This document shows positions 39,776-51,706 of a DNA stretch of 64,000 nt, piece by piece; position 1 is the stretch's first letter, and each line of letters begins with the position of its first letter. The stretch is from assembly GCF_905220565.1 (NCBI RefSeq), contig NC_059421.1, forward strand, positions 3,491,501-3,555,500, written 5' to 3'. A model generated the notes under the pieces. The model did not search any database and was not told the origin of the DNA. It worked only from the letters and a program-made list of their open reading frames with translations. The position numbers and the translations under genes are program-made. The DNA is from Melitaea cinxia (Eukaryota; Arthropoda; Insecta; Lepidoptera; Nymphalidae).

Positions 39776-40278
39776 ATTTTGCATTTAATAGATGGCCGAC
39801 ATGATAAACATTCCGATGAAGCGCTAGATGTTAATGTTGCTGTTTAATGAACGCCGATGGTTACAAATTCGTTTCCTGCTTCAAATCACATCGGTTTGAT
39901 GTCACGTCGCGGGTTGGACTAAATTCAATTATTCAAAACAATGTCACCTTGATCTTCACATGACATAAGTACACATTTAATGCTGTTAATTATTATCTTT
40001 CATAGTAAGATTAAAATCTCTGTCCTACACATTAGTAGTCTTTTAAAGTTAATTAAAACGTTGAATCATTGCGTTCACGTGAAGTTGCAATAAATGTAAG
40101 TTTAATTCGATTAGCAAGGAATTGATCTCCATGACTAGAATTATTGCTACCCGTTACTATAAACAGACAGGGCGCTCGGGCTTAACGAAATTATGTGTGA
40201 GCGTGTGTGCCTTACGTGTGTTATTGAAATACGTACTATTTTCTCTCTGAGAGATTTAAATCTATCAGTCGATCAATC

Positions 40279-40320
40279 ACAGCTGCCTTTCGCAGTCCAC
40301 TACTGGACATAGGCCTCCAC
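40279..40320 (-). mobile_element. SINE-B tail fragment
   Basis: CACAGCTGCCTTTCGCAGTC then CACTACTGGACATAGGCCTC. Only the 3' terminal 40 bp or so of the family, just upstream of a Helitron copy. Confidence 0.6.
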
Positions 40321-40387
40321 ATATTTATTTTTTAATTTATTTAAATTAAAAAAAAATATTATTTGTGAGTCATTGATTTAAATCTAT

Positions 40388-40712
40388 TCTACAAATAAAT
40401 AAAATTGGAGTGTCTGTTTGTAATATTAAAATAATCGCTCTTTACTAAATGCATATGGATGTATGCACGGCACATATACCAAAATAACATTTTTAAAATG
40501 TTTGTCTGTCTGTCTATCTGTCGTCTGTTTGTTCCGGCTAATCTCTGAAACGGCTGGACCGATTTTGACGGGACTTTCACTGGCATATAGCTGATGTAAC
40601 AAGGAGTAACGTAGGCTACTTTTATTTTAGAAATTAATTTTTTTTGTAACTGCGTACTGAACAATAATATATTTTTTTTTTTAATTCGCGGGCATAGCGG
40701 GGCAATCGCGGG
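40388..40712 (+). mobile_element. Helitron-like copy, degenerate 3' end
   Basis: TCTACAAATAAATAAAATTG, GAGTGTCTGTTTGTAATATT, TGTTCCGGCTAATCTCTGAA, CCGATTTTGACGGGACTTTC, then AGGCTACTTTTATTTTAGAA. This is the same order as the complete copy at 54240-54563. The end is GC-rich (TCGCGGGCATAGCGGGG) but without a clear CTAG. The 109-codon minus-strand ORF is spurious. Confidence 0.65.
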
Positions 40713-40984
40713 CAGCAATAAATTTCAAAACTTTAATAACGATTTTAGTTTACTATAGAACTCGTATGAGAGAATCAAGAGTCCACAGAAAGTTTTACTG
40801 TTATAGTTTTTCAATTATTCGCTATACGTCCAAGTTATTTACTTCCTGACCGACCGAATGACTTTAATAATAATTCTGAAACTATTAAAATATCATAAAC
40901 AATAAATAAGTTTAAAATAATGATTTTATTTTGCTTAGACGAAATTACAGTTCGTATTTTGAAATAAAAATATATGTAGTTTTC

Positions 40985-41535
40985 AATAAATACTAAAATT
41001 GAAACTTTCTCATGACTATTTTTCCTGATCCCGTGGTCCACGCAATCGAATGCCTTTGATAGTTCACAAAATATACCAATAGCATTTTGTGATCTCTCCC
41101 AAGCGTCATATATATGTTTGAGAAGTGCCACACCAGCATCTGTCGTAGAGCGACCTCTAGTGAAACCATATTGTTCACTGTGAAAAATTCCATTAAGTTT
41201 AAAATGGAAAAGAAGCTGATTTAGCATAGCTGATTTAGCGGATTGAAATGGGTCTATAATTACTGGGATCACTTCGACTTCCCTTTTTAAAAAGTGGTAA
41301 AACTTTACTACATTTTAGCAAATCTGGAAAAGACCCCACCTTAATAGCGTTGTTAAAAGTTAAAGCTAAGTACGGAGCGAGGTCATCAATGATAGAACTA
41401 ATTAATTTAACTGAAATGCCCCACAGATCATTTGTTTTTTTTTTAATATTAAGACTCTTAAAAGCTTTTAGAATATCTAAAGAATCAACGTGCGAGAGTG
41501 AAAAATCAACATTACATTTGCTTACGTTATTTATT
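40985..41535 (-). pseudogene. LINE reverse-transcriptase relic
   Basis: Minus strand. The upstream part reads KVGSFPDLLKCSKVLPLFKK then SDPSNYRP. After a frame break near 41260 come KSAMLNQLLFHFKLNGIF, EQYGFTRGRSTTDAGVALL and IGIFCELSKAFDCVDH. These are RT blocks of a Jockey-type LINE, from the linker to the first catalytic aspartate region. The catalytic Y-A-D-D half and the endonuclease are missing, so both ends are truncated. Confidence 0.85.
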
Positions 41536-41539
41536 TTTA

Positions 41540-41639
41540 TTATGCTGCTTTTATTCTAGAAATTTATTTTACAACTCTGCGAACTAAAAATTAACTTTTT
41601 TGTTAGATTCCACGCGAACGAAGTCGCAGGCACAGCTAG
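41540..41639 (+). mobile_element. Helitron 3'-end fragment
   Basis: TTTATTCTAGAAATTTATTT, TACAACTCTGCGAACTAAAA, ATTCCACGCGAACGAAGTCG then CAGGCACAG and CTAG followed by T (41636-41640). It matches the last 100 bp of the 54240-54563 copy, with the GCGA..TCGC terminal hairpin. Confidence 0.75.
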
Positions 41640-44082
41640 TTGTATTATATTATTTTTAAACTTTATTAAGTAACTTATTCGTATTTTCTAATTTATGAAA
41701 CTTTTCGAATCTTATTACTTAAAGTCTAACTGAATCCTGCCCTTTGTACAACCTAAAGTATCGTGGAAAAGATATTTTTAAATTAACTTGAGGTTCCTTT
41801 TAACGTTTTCTCTTCACAAACTGATAAGTTTTGATCTGAAAGTTGTAAGACTGTTTTATCTTAAACACCCATTGGTTAAGATGAATACATAACAGATGAA
41901 CAAATTGTCTTTACGTAAACTTGGACCAAACTCTATGAAAGCTTCGTCTGAAGAGAATAGTAATCACACATACATATATGTAAAATTAACTAATACTGAC
42001 TCGTGCATACGTATGTTTTGCCTTTGTGTCCTCTGTGAGCGTGTGTACGATATCGATATGACATCACACTACACATACGATTCGTGAAATTTATATCTGT
42101 CTCTTTCGCACGGTGCGTACGCGATCCTACAAGCGTGACAATATAACAAATTTGATATAAATATATACGAGGTACAATTGGTCAGTATTCATTCAAATTA
42201 TTTATTCCATTTCCACAACTTCGGTGTAATTTCTAATACATATTGTATTTTTCATTACTTTTGGAATAGTGGAAACAGAACCGCTTGTAACGATGAATTT
42301 ATACATCAATCAATCTGATGCAAGTGTGACGGTCATTGTTGTTAAAATATTCACAACACTGTTAGAACAGCATAGTTATATGGGCAGAAAAATGTTTTCA
42401 TTTGTACATTATGAATTTGTATGTGATTATTGAAGCACAGAGAAATTTATAATGCTGTTGTTTAGGCAAAAAACGTTTCATTTCGCTGAAATATTTTTTT
42501 GACGTCTGATAAATTGATGGACACTGGCTGTACGCACGAAAAAGTGTCACGTTCCGCCTGAGCCTCAGCACGCAAGTGAGAGCGCGGAACAAGCGATAGA
42601 GGCACGATCGGCCCAAGCGTTGGCTTGTCACATTTATATCTCTTCTCGTGTGACGTCAGAGCTAGCAGTTCGAAATAATTCAGTGACAATAATGCAATTC
42701 AATTCATAAAAGTATGCAATTTTTATTAATGTGTCTTTATGACGTTATCACGTAAAACTATCGCCCGTAAATCGACTTTACAGACAACAAAGTTTTTTAA
42801 TAGACTTAATTTTATTAACACAGATATATTACACTCACATATATATATAGTAGTTTTTTGTCAGTAGGTATGTATATTAAAATATAGAAAAAAGGTTCCT
42901 TAAAAAGCATTACGTTATTTACTTACTTCAGAACGTTTCATACTCACACAACACAGTTGTGTTCGAACATTCTCGGAGTGTGTCGATGTGTGCACAACTC
43001 CCTCGGCGAGGAAATACAATTATATTATTTTTCTTCTTAATGTTGTTTAAAGGATTATTTTCAATCAAAACATTCTGATTTATTCAAATAATCACATTAT
43101 TTTATTATCAGTGTCATCAATATTATTTTATCTTGTGTTATAAAATAAATATTCATTCATTCATTTAGTGCGCCTTGATTATTCATTTGATATGACATTA
43201 TCAGATTCTCAGTGGTCACCTGTGTGACCCATACTAGCGTTGGCGACCGCTTCGTAGTAGCTAGTTACTGTGGCTATTTGATCCCACATTCAGACCGAGT
43301 AATAAGTTCGTAATTTAGTAACCTGTCTCTTATTATCAGCGTTAAAATAAATCCGGAACAAATATTTGTATATGTAATACATAAGCAATGAAAAATAAAC
43401 GCCACCTTTCTCTTATTATTTGTCATCAACATTGACGATTCAGATTGTCGATCCACAACAGAAACCTTTTCATAAAATATTTTTCTCATTTTCAGCATCG
43501 CAAAGAAAATATGAGAAAATTTTCATATCAATGCATTTTCATTTTACATTTACATTACATTTATACAACTTTATCAAGAGATAATTAATGTGTGATTATT
43601 TAAATATTTCGATATCTTTGATTAATTTCTTTTATAAAATATGTTATCACTAAAAAAAAAAACTAAAAATTATTTGCATTCTAATATTTTTCTCTCGTTC
43701 CTTTATTTTGTTCACAAGTGACAACTAGTGATTTAACTTTTAATTCCGCTGAATTTCTTATCATCCGCTATAGAATTCGTATCCAGCCTTTTAAATACAT
43801 TCGAGAAGCTGTAGGTGACAGCCCTGATTGTGTTCTGAAATCAAAATGACCGATCTTGTCAATTACAGTGCGCCCGAAAGCTGACAAAAGAAAAAAGTAA
43901 AGAACAACGACGCTTCTGAGTGCACAGCGGCAGTATCGCTAACGTTAAAAGGCAACATGTCAAATACGGTGCGAAACCGATTTAAACCGCAGATAAAAGA
44001 ATGTCGTAGAAGTGTAATGTACTCGTATGTTTGTGATTTGTTTCGCAGCTTCAGAACTAGTCTATCTGAACTGAAATTATTG
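41640..44082. other. AT-rich DNA, no feature recognised
   Basis: About 2.4 kb without a recognisable gene. A GC-richer stretch at 42530-42670 has two overlapping minus-strand ORFs of 75-77 codons that match nothing I know. Confidence 0.35.
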
Positions 44083-44325
44083 AAGTAAAAATTCTTTACG
44101 CACACTTGACTCGGAGAGTAAGCTGGTGAACTGTGAACTGTGGTAAGCTGTGAACGGAGCAAGAGAGAGAGGTGCGAGCATACATTTTCTTTCACTCATT
44201 CTTTCATAACTAGTAGCGTTTCGTATATCTAATAAGACACAGTACAGTCCTATTGTGCAGGCCTATTGGTAAAAAAGTTTTACTTTAGTTGTGTGGTCTA
44301 AAGCACACTCGTTTTTACTATTACA
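44083..44325. mobile_element. MITE-like repeat family E, copy 2
   Basis: TTGAAGTAAAAATTCTTTAC, then ACTTGACTCGGAGAGTAAGC, and the far end AAAGTTTTACTTTAGTTGTG, TCTAAAGCACACTCGTTTTT. Same end blocks as 20824-21050 but a different middle. Confidence 0.55.
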
Positions 44326-45384
44326 GTAATTTCAAATAGACAGATTGATCGATAATTTGATAATGATTATTTTGATATATCATGTATAATGGTTTTTATT
44401 CAAAATAGTATCAAAATGGTTTCATAGTGAATTACTAATAGCGTATAATAAAAAAAAATATCTAAAGAATTTGTGTAGTAATTAAGGTAAGTTATTGATC
44501 TTTGGCACGCCGATCGTGTTTAAATTCTACAAACACAGCTCTATGTGCTTGATAGTCATGAGCTGCGACTTGTTCATCTCGCTGTTCGCTGTGAACAACA
44601 ACATGGCCGGTCGCCAACTAAAACTGCTAACTAAAACGTAACGCAACGTAAAACTATACGATATAAGACTTAGTTAAACTTCGGTTCTGTTCAATTATAC
44701 ATTTTTTGTTTTCGTTTATTCGTTTCTTTTAACAGCTCATGTGCTTTATTCAATTTGTCTTCTCCTTCTTCTTCTTCAGGTTAAAACGAAGAATAATAAT
44801 AATAATAGAAAAATTTGTCATTTCCGTTTTAAACAGAGGAATATCTCATCACAGAAAAAAATAATGAACGTACTAAGCAATGCGTTATCAGTTAATCTAG
44901 TTAAATACGTCCCGCTGTCCCTTGCTATAATGACTTGTGATGATTAATTAGTCTGTCACTAGACAGAGTACATTACTAAAGTAAATTTTTATTATTTCGA
45001 AATTCAAAATACGTATAAACTAAGTAGAAAAAAGTATTCGGGTTCAAAGACCAAGATTACTTTTAACTTCGTTAAAAGTTTTTCTCTGTCTACTACGAAA
45101 AGTAAATGTACAAAATATATTGCAGCAGTAATATAATCTTGCTACGGAAGTATCTACAGGATTCCTTATTTTCCGCTAGCTACTACTTTCCCATAAACCT
45201 CTTTTATGTTACATCTGAGATTGTCTTTATTTCTCACTTCCTTGTACGACAGTGTGAATGCGCGATATTGTGTAGAACTAGCGTGTCCCGCGTTTTCGAA
45301 TGTCTTAAATGTCTTAATCGGATCGGTAAATCTACTGTACACCATAAAAATAATTTTAGTTTTTTTTTTGGTAGGGCACAGCAC
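44326..45384. other. AT-rich DNA, no feature recognised
   Basis: No gene or placed repeat; contains a (AAT)n-like stretch at about 44793-44807. Confidence 0.35.
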
Positions 45385-45630
45385 AAAATATCCTGCTCAA
45401 AATATGGAGCAACCCGACGGCAAAATAATACTGTTTTCAAGCAGTTCTGTTCCTGTTAGCGACTAACGTGATCAGATCTCTGCTGGGGCTGATCATCTGC
45501 TGTGGGGAATTCGGCATAAGGACGGTAACGCGCTTGCGATGCTTCTTTTACTGCAGGCGTCTATAAGCTACGGTAATTGCTTACTATAAAATGAGCCGTA
45601 CACTTGTTAGCCGACCTAGTTATAAAAAAT
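45385..45630 (-). repeat. Dispersed repeat family D, copy 3
   Basis: Plus strand TCCTGCTCAAAATATGGAGC, AATACTGTTTTCAAGCAGTT, ACGCGCTTGCGATGCTTCTT, CTATAAGCTACGGTAATTGC, GAGCCGTACACTTGTTAGCC. Same order as at 48868-49130, with one gap after CCCGACGG. Overlapping ORFs on both strands are chance. Confidence 0.68.
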
Positions 45631-46004
45631 TGTCCATTATTCAACAAATTAAGTTTCCGAAATTAATAAATTACTCTTGAACTAATCACTTATTCGTATA
45701 CGAAAAGCAATATATTTAACATAGTAGTTGAATATTCATCAGAATGGGCCTCATTCATCCTCATTCATTGAACTGTGATTCAATTTATCTAGCCAACGGA
45801 AGCTAAATGCTTAGTAATTCATTAGAAACAATCATTACCCTTCCTTCATACTGATAAAATGTACCTAGGTGCAACATAATACTGATGGTATAATTATAAA
45901 TATAGGTACCTTATTTCTTGGTTATTTTTAGCATATTTTTTAAAATTTCAATTTAATAAATTGACTGAACCACTAATTAGTTTACTTTTTTAGTTATTTT
46001 TCTT

Positions 46005-46379
46005 TTTTGTCGCTCAACGTGTAATGGAACGGGCTATGCTTGGGGTTTCTCTCAAAGATAGGCTTAGAAATGAGACTATGCACGAGAAAACGAAAGTAAC
46101 CGACATAGCTCACAGAATTAGCAAGTTGAAGTGGCAGTGGGCTGGTCATCTGTGTCGCAGGACCGATGGCCGTTGGAGTAGACGTGTTCTGGAGTGGACC
46201 ACGTCTTGGCAAACGCAGTGTGGGACGTCCTCCGATCCGCTGGACCAAAGATCTACGTAAGATTGACGATGTAGGCTGGATGATGATTGCGGAAAACTGG
46301 GATGTTTGGTGCTTACTTGGGGAGGCCTATATGCAGCAGTAGACTGCAATAGGCTGAACTGACTGACTGACTGACTGAT
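46005..46379 (+). pseudogene. RTE-type LINE, 5'-truncated C-terminus and tail
   Basis: Encodes QRVMERAMLGVSLKDRLRNE, TKVTDIAHRISKLKWQWAGH and RTDGRWSRRVLEW. After a one-base frame break near 46195 it reads GPRLGKRSVGRPPIRWTKDL, WMMIAENWDVWCLLGEAYMQ. This is the characteristic C-terminal end of RTE-clade RTs in insects. The 3' end is GGAGGCCTATATGCAGCAG and AATAGGCTGAA followed by (CTGA)n (about 46357-46379). No RT core or endonuclease is present. Confidence 0.88.
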
Positions 46380-47049
46380 TTTACTAAGAAATTTCTGTTT
46401 TCACTTAGGAACTACATAAACGGGTATAAAATAATATAAATACACAGTGAAATTAGTAATAATTATATACACATCGTCAACGTGCAATGATATAAATTGA
46501 CAATATTTAAACATATCTTATATTATTAGAGTTTGCGATTTGTTTTGTGTACAAAAAACATTAATTCAATTTTGATTTCAACATTACCTGTTGCTTCATT
46601 AACGTCATTAACTTTAATAATTAAAATGTAACGGAGCAGTCACCGTCAATTAAAAAGGCTAACGCGTGAAATGCACTCGATAATGCCAAGATTAAAGGCG
46701 AACAAGGACCGCGTACGAATATTGCCAAGAAGTTCCAAACCACACAGCAATAAGGGATGCCATTCATGGTACAACGATTATACGACCAATCTGAGACTGT
46801 GGTCGTGCTACAAGATTGTAATTATGTGGGTCACGTGACATAGTATATGTGCTCCAATTACAACTTGTTCTAAAGTTAAATAATAAAATATATTCGATCA
46901 AGCGAAGTTTTGAAAACAATGACAACGATGACAATTGTGGTCTTTCTATTTCCAATCTTTTATTTCTTTAGTGAAACGAAGCGATCAATGATATATTTTA
47001 TAACGTTAGGCACCAATGAATAAATAAACGCCTATCACTCATCAGCCCT
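46380..47049. other. AT-rich DNA, no feature recognised
   Basis: Nothing I can support as a gene or repeat. Confidence 0.35.
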
Positions 47050-47245
47050 CAGTAGAATTTTCCTTGTTTCGGGGGTCCGGAAACACACACAATAGACACA
47101 ATACACAAGAAAAAACGTCCAGACCCGACACCAGACACCAGATACCAGACAGAATACGTACGTTTGTAGTGAGCGGAGATCGAGCCCGCAACCGCCAGCA
47201 CAACAGCCAGTTCTGTGACCGCTGCGCCAATGCGTCGTCATGTAG
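47050..47245 (-). mobile_element. SINE with SINE-A-like head, different body
   Basis: The minus-strand head has GGTTGCGGGCTCGATCTCCG (B-box region GGCTCGATCTC) preceded by GCGCAGCGGTCACAGAACTG. The body, rich in CAGACACCAGATACCAGAC-type repeats on the plus strand, is unlike the other SINE-A copies, so it is a related family or a recombinant. Confidence 0.6.
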
Positions 47246-47904
47246 CAGTGGGTTGAAAAATAAAGTATTTACTAAAAAATAATGTCCTCATTCTAATGTC
47301 GTCATCCTTTGAAATTATTGGGAAACGATTTATATTTCTTTACGTAAAAACGTATTGAACCAGAAATTAAAGTTCTATTTTTTATTGATGATATAAATTT
47401 ATCAAATCATTATTTGAGATTTTTTTAAACCTTATCAAAAAGTATTGCAATACAAAAAGAAAGATCTAGAAACCAGTAAGAAGTTAAAAGATATAATAAT
47501 GGTTTTTGTCCATCTTTCTTTTTCCAATATCCCATTGAACCATAGAACCTTTTATATGAAACAAATAAATCACGCATAATCGATAATGTTGTTTTCAAGA
47601 GACCCACACTCGCCATAATCTTACATGACAAGCGAAAATTACATGTTAGGAAGAACATTAAGGAATTCATTTACATTTCTTAAGTTACTGATGTTGAAGA
47701 CAAGTATGCAAGTAATTTATTTATGTTAAAGGAAGTGTCAATAGATTCTCATCCGACACCAAACATGGCGCTTATATTGCATCCTTTGACAAGACCTTGC
47801 GTTATTAGCAGCGATGATTATTCATACGTAGGTAGGGATGACAGAAAAAGTTTAACGAAAATAATGTTTAGTATTTACCTTTTGAGCTTAATAACCTAAC
47901 CTAA

Positions 47905-48168
47905 CCACCACGCTGCTCCAATGCGGGTTGGCGGATATAATATTACCTACTATGGAGTAACGATCAGGTATTTATGATAACAACTGGGACTGACAGCTTA
48001 ACGTACACTCCAAGGCACGGCGAGGAGACCCACGAGGACTCACAACCAAACCGGAAATAAATAATTGTATAAACACAAATCCACTCCGAGCGGGAATCGA
48101 ATCCGCGACCGTTAGTGTTTAGGCGCCGCCGACACGGCACACGCACCATTACACCGGAGCTGTCGTCA
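47905..48168 (-). mobile_element. SINE-A copy, CTCGGAGTGGAT head variant
   Basis: Plus strand CCACCACGCTGCTCCAATGC, GGCACGGCGAGGAGACCCAC, ACAAATCCACTCCGAGCGGG, AATCGAATCCGCGACCG. On the minus strand the head reads CGGTCGCGGATTCGATTCCC (B box). The tail ahead of CCACCACG is missing. Confidence 0.75.
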
Positions 48169-48867
48169 CCGTCAGTAAATGTATGAGGCTTGAATCAATA
48201 AGGAATATGATGAAATGAAGGATAAATAAAGGATTTATGTACATACATTATTCGAAGTTATTTGTTAAAAAAAACTACAGGTTTTGGAGAGATTTATCCA
48301 GCCAAGTGAAGCCATTATCAAGGGAGCTATTTCGATGGAAATGTTTTCCATCATTAATGTTACCGTTTCGCCCTTGGGACAAAGTACTCTGATAGTTTGT
48401 TTTAAACGTTTAGGCGGTCGATGTGTGGAAACTAATCGAGCTTGCGCAACGATTTAATCCCTAGATTAAATAATTATATTAATAAACGGCCCAGTAAAGT
48501 GGCCACAAAGGAATATAGTTCATAAATTGGCGTCTTATTAAGAATTAAATTACATATATTTACTTTATCTGTAGAATATATAGAATAGCCTTGATTAGCG
48601 CGCCAAGACGTTTTCAACCATTTGTAATCATGTAAGTAATAATTAGAACATTATACTGTTTTGTTCCTTTTGTGATAACTGATATTCAGATCAGATGTAC
48701 GTATAATTATCTCCGTTAGGAACTGTCTGAGTTTTCAAACTTGTAAACTGTACCGGCGTCTCAGGTTAAAATTTAAAGTATCTTGACTTGTTACACGTTT
48801 GTTTTCAAACGAACAAATTTAACTTGTCTAAGTTTCAATTACAGCTTTAATGTCTACGAAACAAAAG

Positions 48868-49130
48868 GAATTTCCTGCTCAAAATATGGAGCAGCCCGAC
48901 TGGGGTAGTACCTCGACCTTACAGAAGATCACAGCAAAATAATACTGTTTTCAAGCAGTATTGTGTTCCTGTTGGTGAGTAAGGTGACCAGAGCTCCTGG
49001 GGGGATCGGGGATTGGGTCGGCAACGCGCTTGCGATGCTTCTGGTTTTGCAGGCGTCTATAAGCTACGGTAATCGCTTACCATCAGGTGAGCCGTACGCT
49101 TGTTTGTTGACCTAGTGACATAAAAAAAAA
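48868..49130 (-). repeat. Dispersed repeat family D, fullest copy
   Basis: Plus strand TTTCCTGCTCAAAATATGGA, GTAGTACCTCGACCTTACAG, AATACTGTTTTCAAGCAGTA, GGTGACCAGAGCTCCTGG, GCGCTTGCGATGCTTCTGGT, ACGGTAATCGCTTACCATCA, ending GACCTAGTGACATAAAAAAA. The A-run could be a tail on the plus side, or the T-run start of the family read on minus. Confidence 0.7.
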
Positions 49131-50400
49131 AAACAAAACGTATTGACGTTTCGTTAACATTAGACATTGTATAGGTATTCTGAACTTTTTATTATAGGAA
49201 CTTAAACAATATAAATACGCGAAGATGTTATAGCTACAAGTTATTATGAAATCGTACACTTAGTATCAAATGTCTAAAACAACATATAAATACTCATTAC
49301 ATAATTTTCTTCTATATTCTTCAATGCAGTCGTTTTTAAACTACAAAAATTTTAATTTAAATTCAAATTAAAAACTACATCTACAAGTGTTCGAAAACAT
49401 TAAAAAACTTAATACATTATAAATAATACAATAGTTACTGTTTACAAAATTGAAAAGTGAAATTTACTTTCTGCGTTATAACAATGAACATAAAACTAAA
49501 AAGTCTGCTAATAAAGATTGATTATTTGTCTGTCTATTATGAAAAAGCAACGTGTTAATATAATGTATTATCGTAGTATGGTATGAGTGAAACAAAATAC
49601 ACACACCACATGTTGGGTAGTAAAATTGTCAGAAACTGTGTTTACATAAGTATAAAACTCCACATTAAGCTAGTTCTTGCATTCCTGAAAGATCACGTAA
49701 CGCCATCTTGTTATCCTCGAGGCCGCTGTCCCGCTCATACTACATTTAATGCCGTCGCCTGCAGTCATGTCACTACAGCTATATTTTACATGTCACGATG
49801 AAGAAAAAAGTCACTCGATCCAAACTACGGACTAGGAATTTTATAAGAATTCTCAGGTAATTGGATCTACGTTGAATTGAGAGTAACAATATTTACAAAA
49901 TTTTGCTGTACTGAAGCTTGTGTGAATATATCAATATATAACACTATAGTGAAATGACATGATTACATTATGAAACTTTTGAAATCACGAACTTGTCATA
50001 CGCAAATTAATTAGAAAATTTTGGTTTTTTTATATGCTGGAAATAACAGCAATAAAACAGAGATCGTTTCAGATTCCATAAGACTGTAAAGGTAACAGTA
50101 AAAACTCTGTAGTTTTATTAGCAAAACAATGTATTCTCTTCAATATGATATTCTACAATATTGCTAGATGTTACATTTACAAATATAAATCTTTTTAGAT
50201 TGTTACAGGGATATTGTTGCTTGTTTAAATATTGATGCAGGAATATTTTATGGGCTCTGTATCATAATGGCATGCCCATGATGCAGCAAAATGTTGCGTA
50301 ATATCACGTAATAATATTGTTGTAATATAAAATTTATAGGATAGCAGTTACAGTCCTAGTCTTTAATAACTTTTTTCTAGAAAAAAATAGAATAAAAAAG
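49131..50400. other. AT-rich DNA, no feature recognised
   Basis: About 1.3 kb, no gene or placed repeat. Confidence 0.35.
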
Positions 50401-50402
50401 GA

Positions 50403-50585
50403 GTATATTTATTTATTTATTTGGACTTTATTGTACACCACAACTACATTTAAACAATAAACACATTTAAACACAGACTTTGAAGTGCAATGGGCGGACT
50501 TATGGCTATTTAGCCATTTCTTCCAGACAACCCTGAGTATAAAGGCGATGAGTATAAAGGCGATGAGTATAAAGGAGATTACCCA
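50403..50585 (-). repeat. LINE 3' tail fragment with 15-bp tandem repeat
   Basis: TATTTATTTATTTATTTGGA and CTTTATTGTACACCACAACT mark an A+T tail and 3' UTR start on the minus strand. TGCAATGGGCGGACTTATGG and AGCCATTTCTTCCAGACAAC follow. Three units of TGAGTATAAAGGCGA-type repeat lie at about 50535-50580. It is severely 5'-truncated. Confidence 0.6.
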
Positions 50586-50919
50586 CAGAGTTAAATTATT
50601 AATCGAAATGTTTTAGGTGAAATTGAAAAAAAATAATTGTCGGACTGCGAAAAATGTACGTATAATAAATAAACAACATAATTAATAAATAAAGGCTAAT
50701 AAGAACATCCAAACTAATTACGCCTGCATGTAACCTACATAATGTGGCCAGTAAGTATTTGTTAGTATTGTATTATAATCAGAGGTAAGTTAGAGTTAAG
50801 TGCACTAACCGATTATTTGCCATCATATTTATTACACTATGATTAAGATGTTTGCCTCTCTTTTTAGAAAAAAACTACACAATTACTCCACATAAATTAT
50901 ATATCTTAATATATATAAA

Positions 50920-51096
50920 TCTCGTGTCACAATGTTTGTCCTCAATGGACTCCTAAACTACTTAACCGATTTTAATCAAATTTGAACACCGTGTGCAGTT
51001 TGATCCAACTTAAAAGATAGGCTATATTTTATTTTGATATATTATGTTATTATTCAGAAAAGAATAAGGTGATACGAAGTTCGCCAGGTCAGCTAG
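50920..51096 (+). mobile_element. Short non-autonomous Helitron (177 bp)
   Basis: Starts TCTCGTGTCACAATGTTTGT after an A and ends GTTCGCCAGGTCAG then CTAG before a T: TC start, CTAG end, A|T insertion. A small hairpin (CGAAGTTCG) sits about 11 nt before the end. The related copy at 52706-53034 shares the start block and the end. Confidence 0.78.
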
Positions 51097-51647
51097 TCAT
51101 TTTATAGATAATTGCTTGCTCTACATTTTTTGTAATTTTGTAAAGTGATAATTATTATACTCATACTTATTTAGAGCGAATTATTCACACGGGCATTACT
51201 AGTTTATGATAATAATATTAGATACGTGTGCAAACCAATGATTAAATATTGCCAGTTAGTCGTATACCTGGTAACAATTAATAAAACCTATGCGCTAATA
51301 TTTGCCACACGCGCCGCCTTTACCTTGATTTAATGCTCGCCATGTGGCTAATATGTTCCGTGCCCCATGAGAAACAATGTGAAAAGACAATCTAGGTTAC
51401 AATTTATGGCGTTGTTTATCGTTGTTATTATCTTATTGGTAACAATTGATTTATTATAATGTTTATTGTTTCATTGATTTCGATTAAAGTCAACGTAAGT
51501 AATGAACCGTATTATATTTTTGTATGTAACCAGTGTAATTTAATTAAGCGTTCATAGAATTATGTACTATGAATATTGTTCTATATGTTAGCTAAATTAC
51601 AGAATATGATATTATTTAAAAAAGGTTTTAACAGTTATATGAATTCG
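51097..51647. other. AT-rich DNA, no feature recognised
   Basis: Nothing supported. Confidence 0.35.
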
Positions 51648-51706
51648 CTTCAGCCTGTAATATTCCACTACTTGGCATAGGCCTCTTTCCCCATGTAGGA
51701 GAAGAT
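51648..51706 (-). mobile_element. SINE-A tail fragment
   Basis: CTTCAGCCTGTAATATTCCA, CTTGGCATAGGCCTCTTTCC, CCATGTAGGAGAAG. Only the 3' end of the family, on the minus strand. Confidence 0.75.

Noticed and set aside
40389..40718. 109-codon minus-strand ORF with a RQIDRQTNI stretch
   Set aside because: Comes from the TGTCTGTCTG-type sequence inside a non-coding Helitron; the same stretch in other copies is not open.
43863..44195. 110-codon minus-strand ORF
   Set aside because: Partly overlaps repeat family E and has no recognisable domain.
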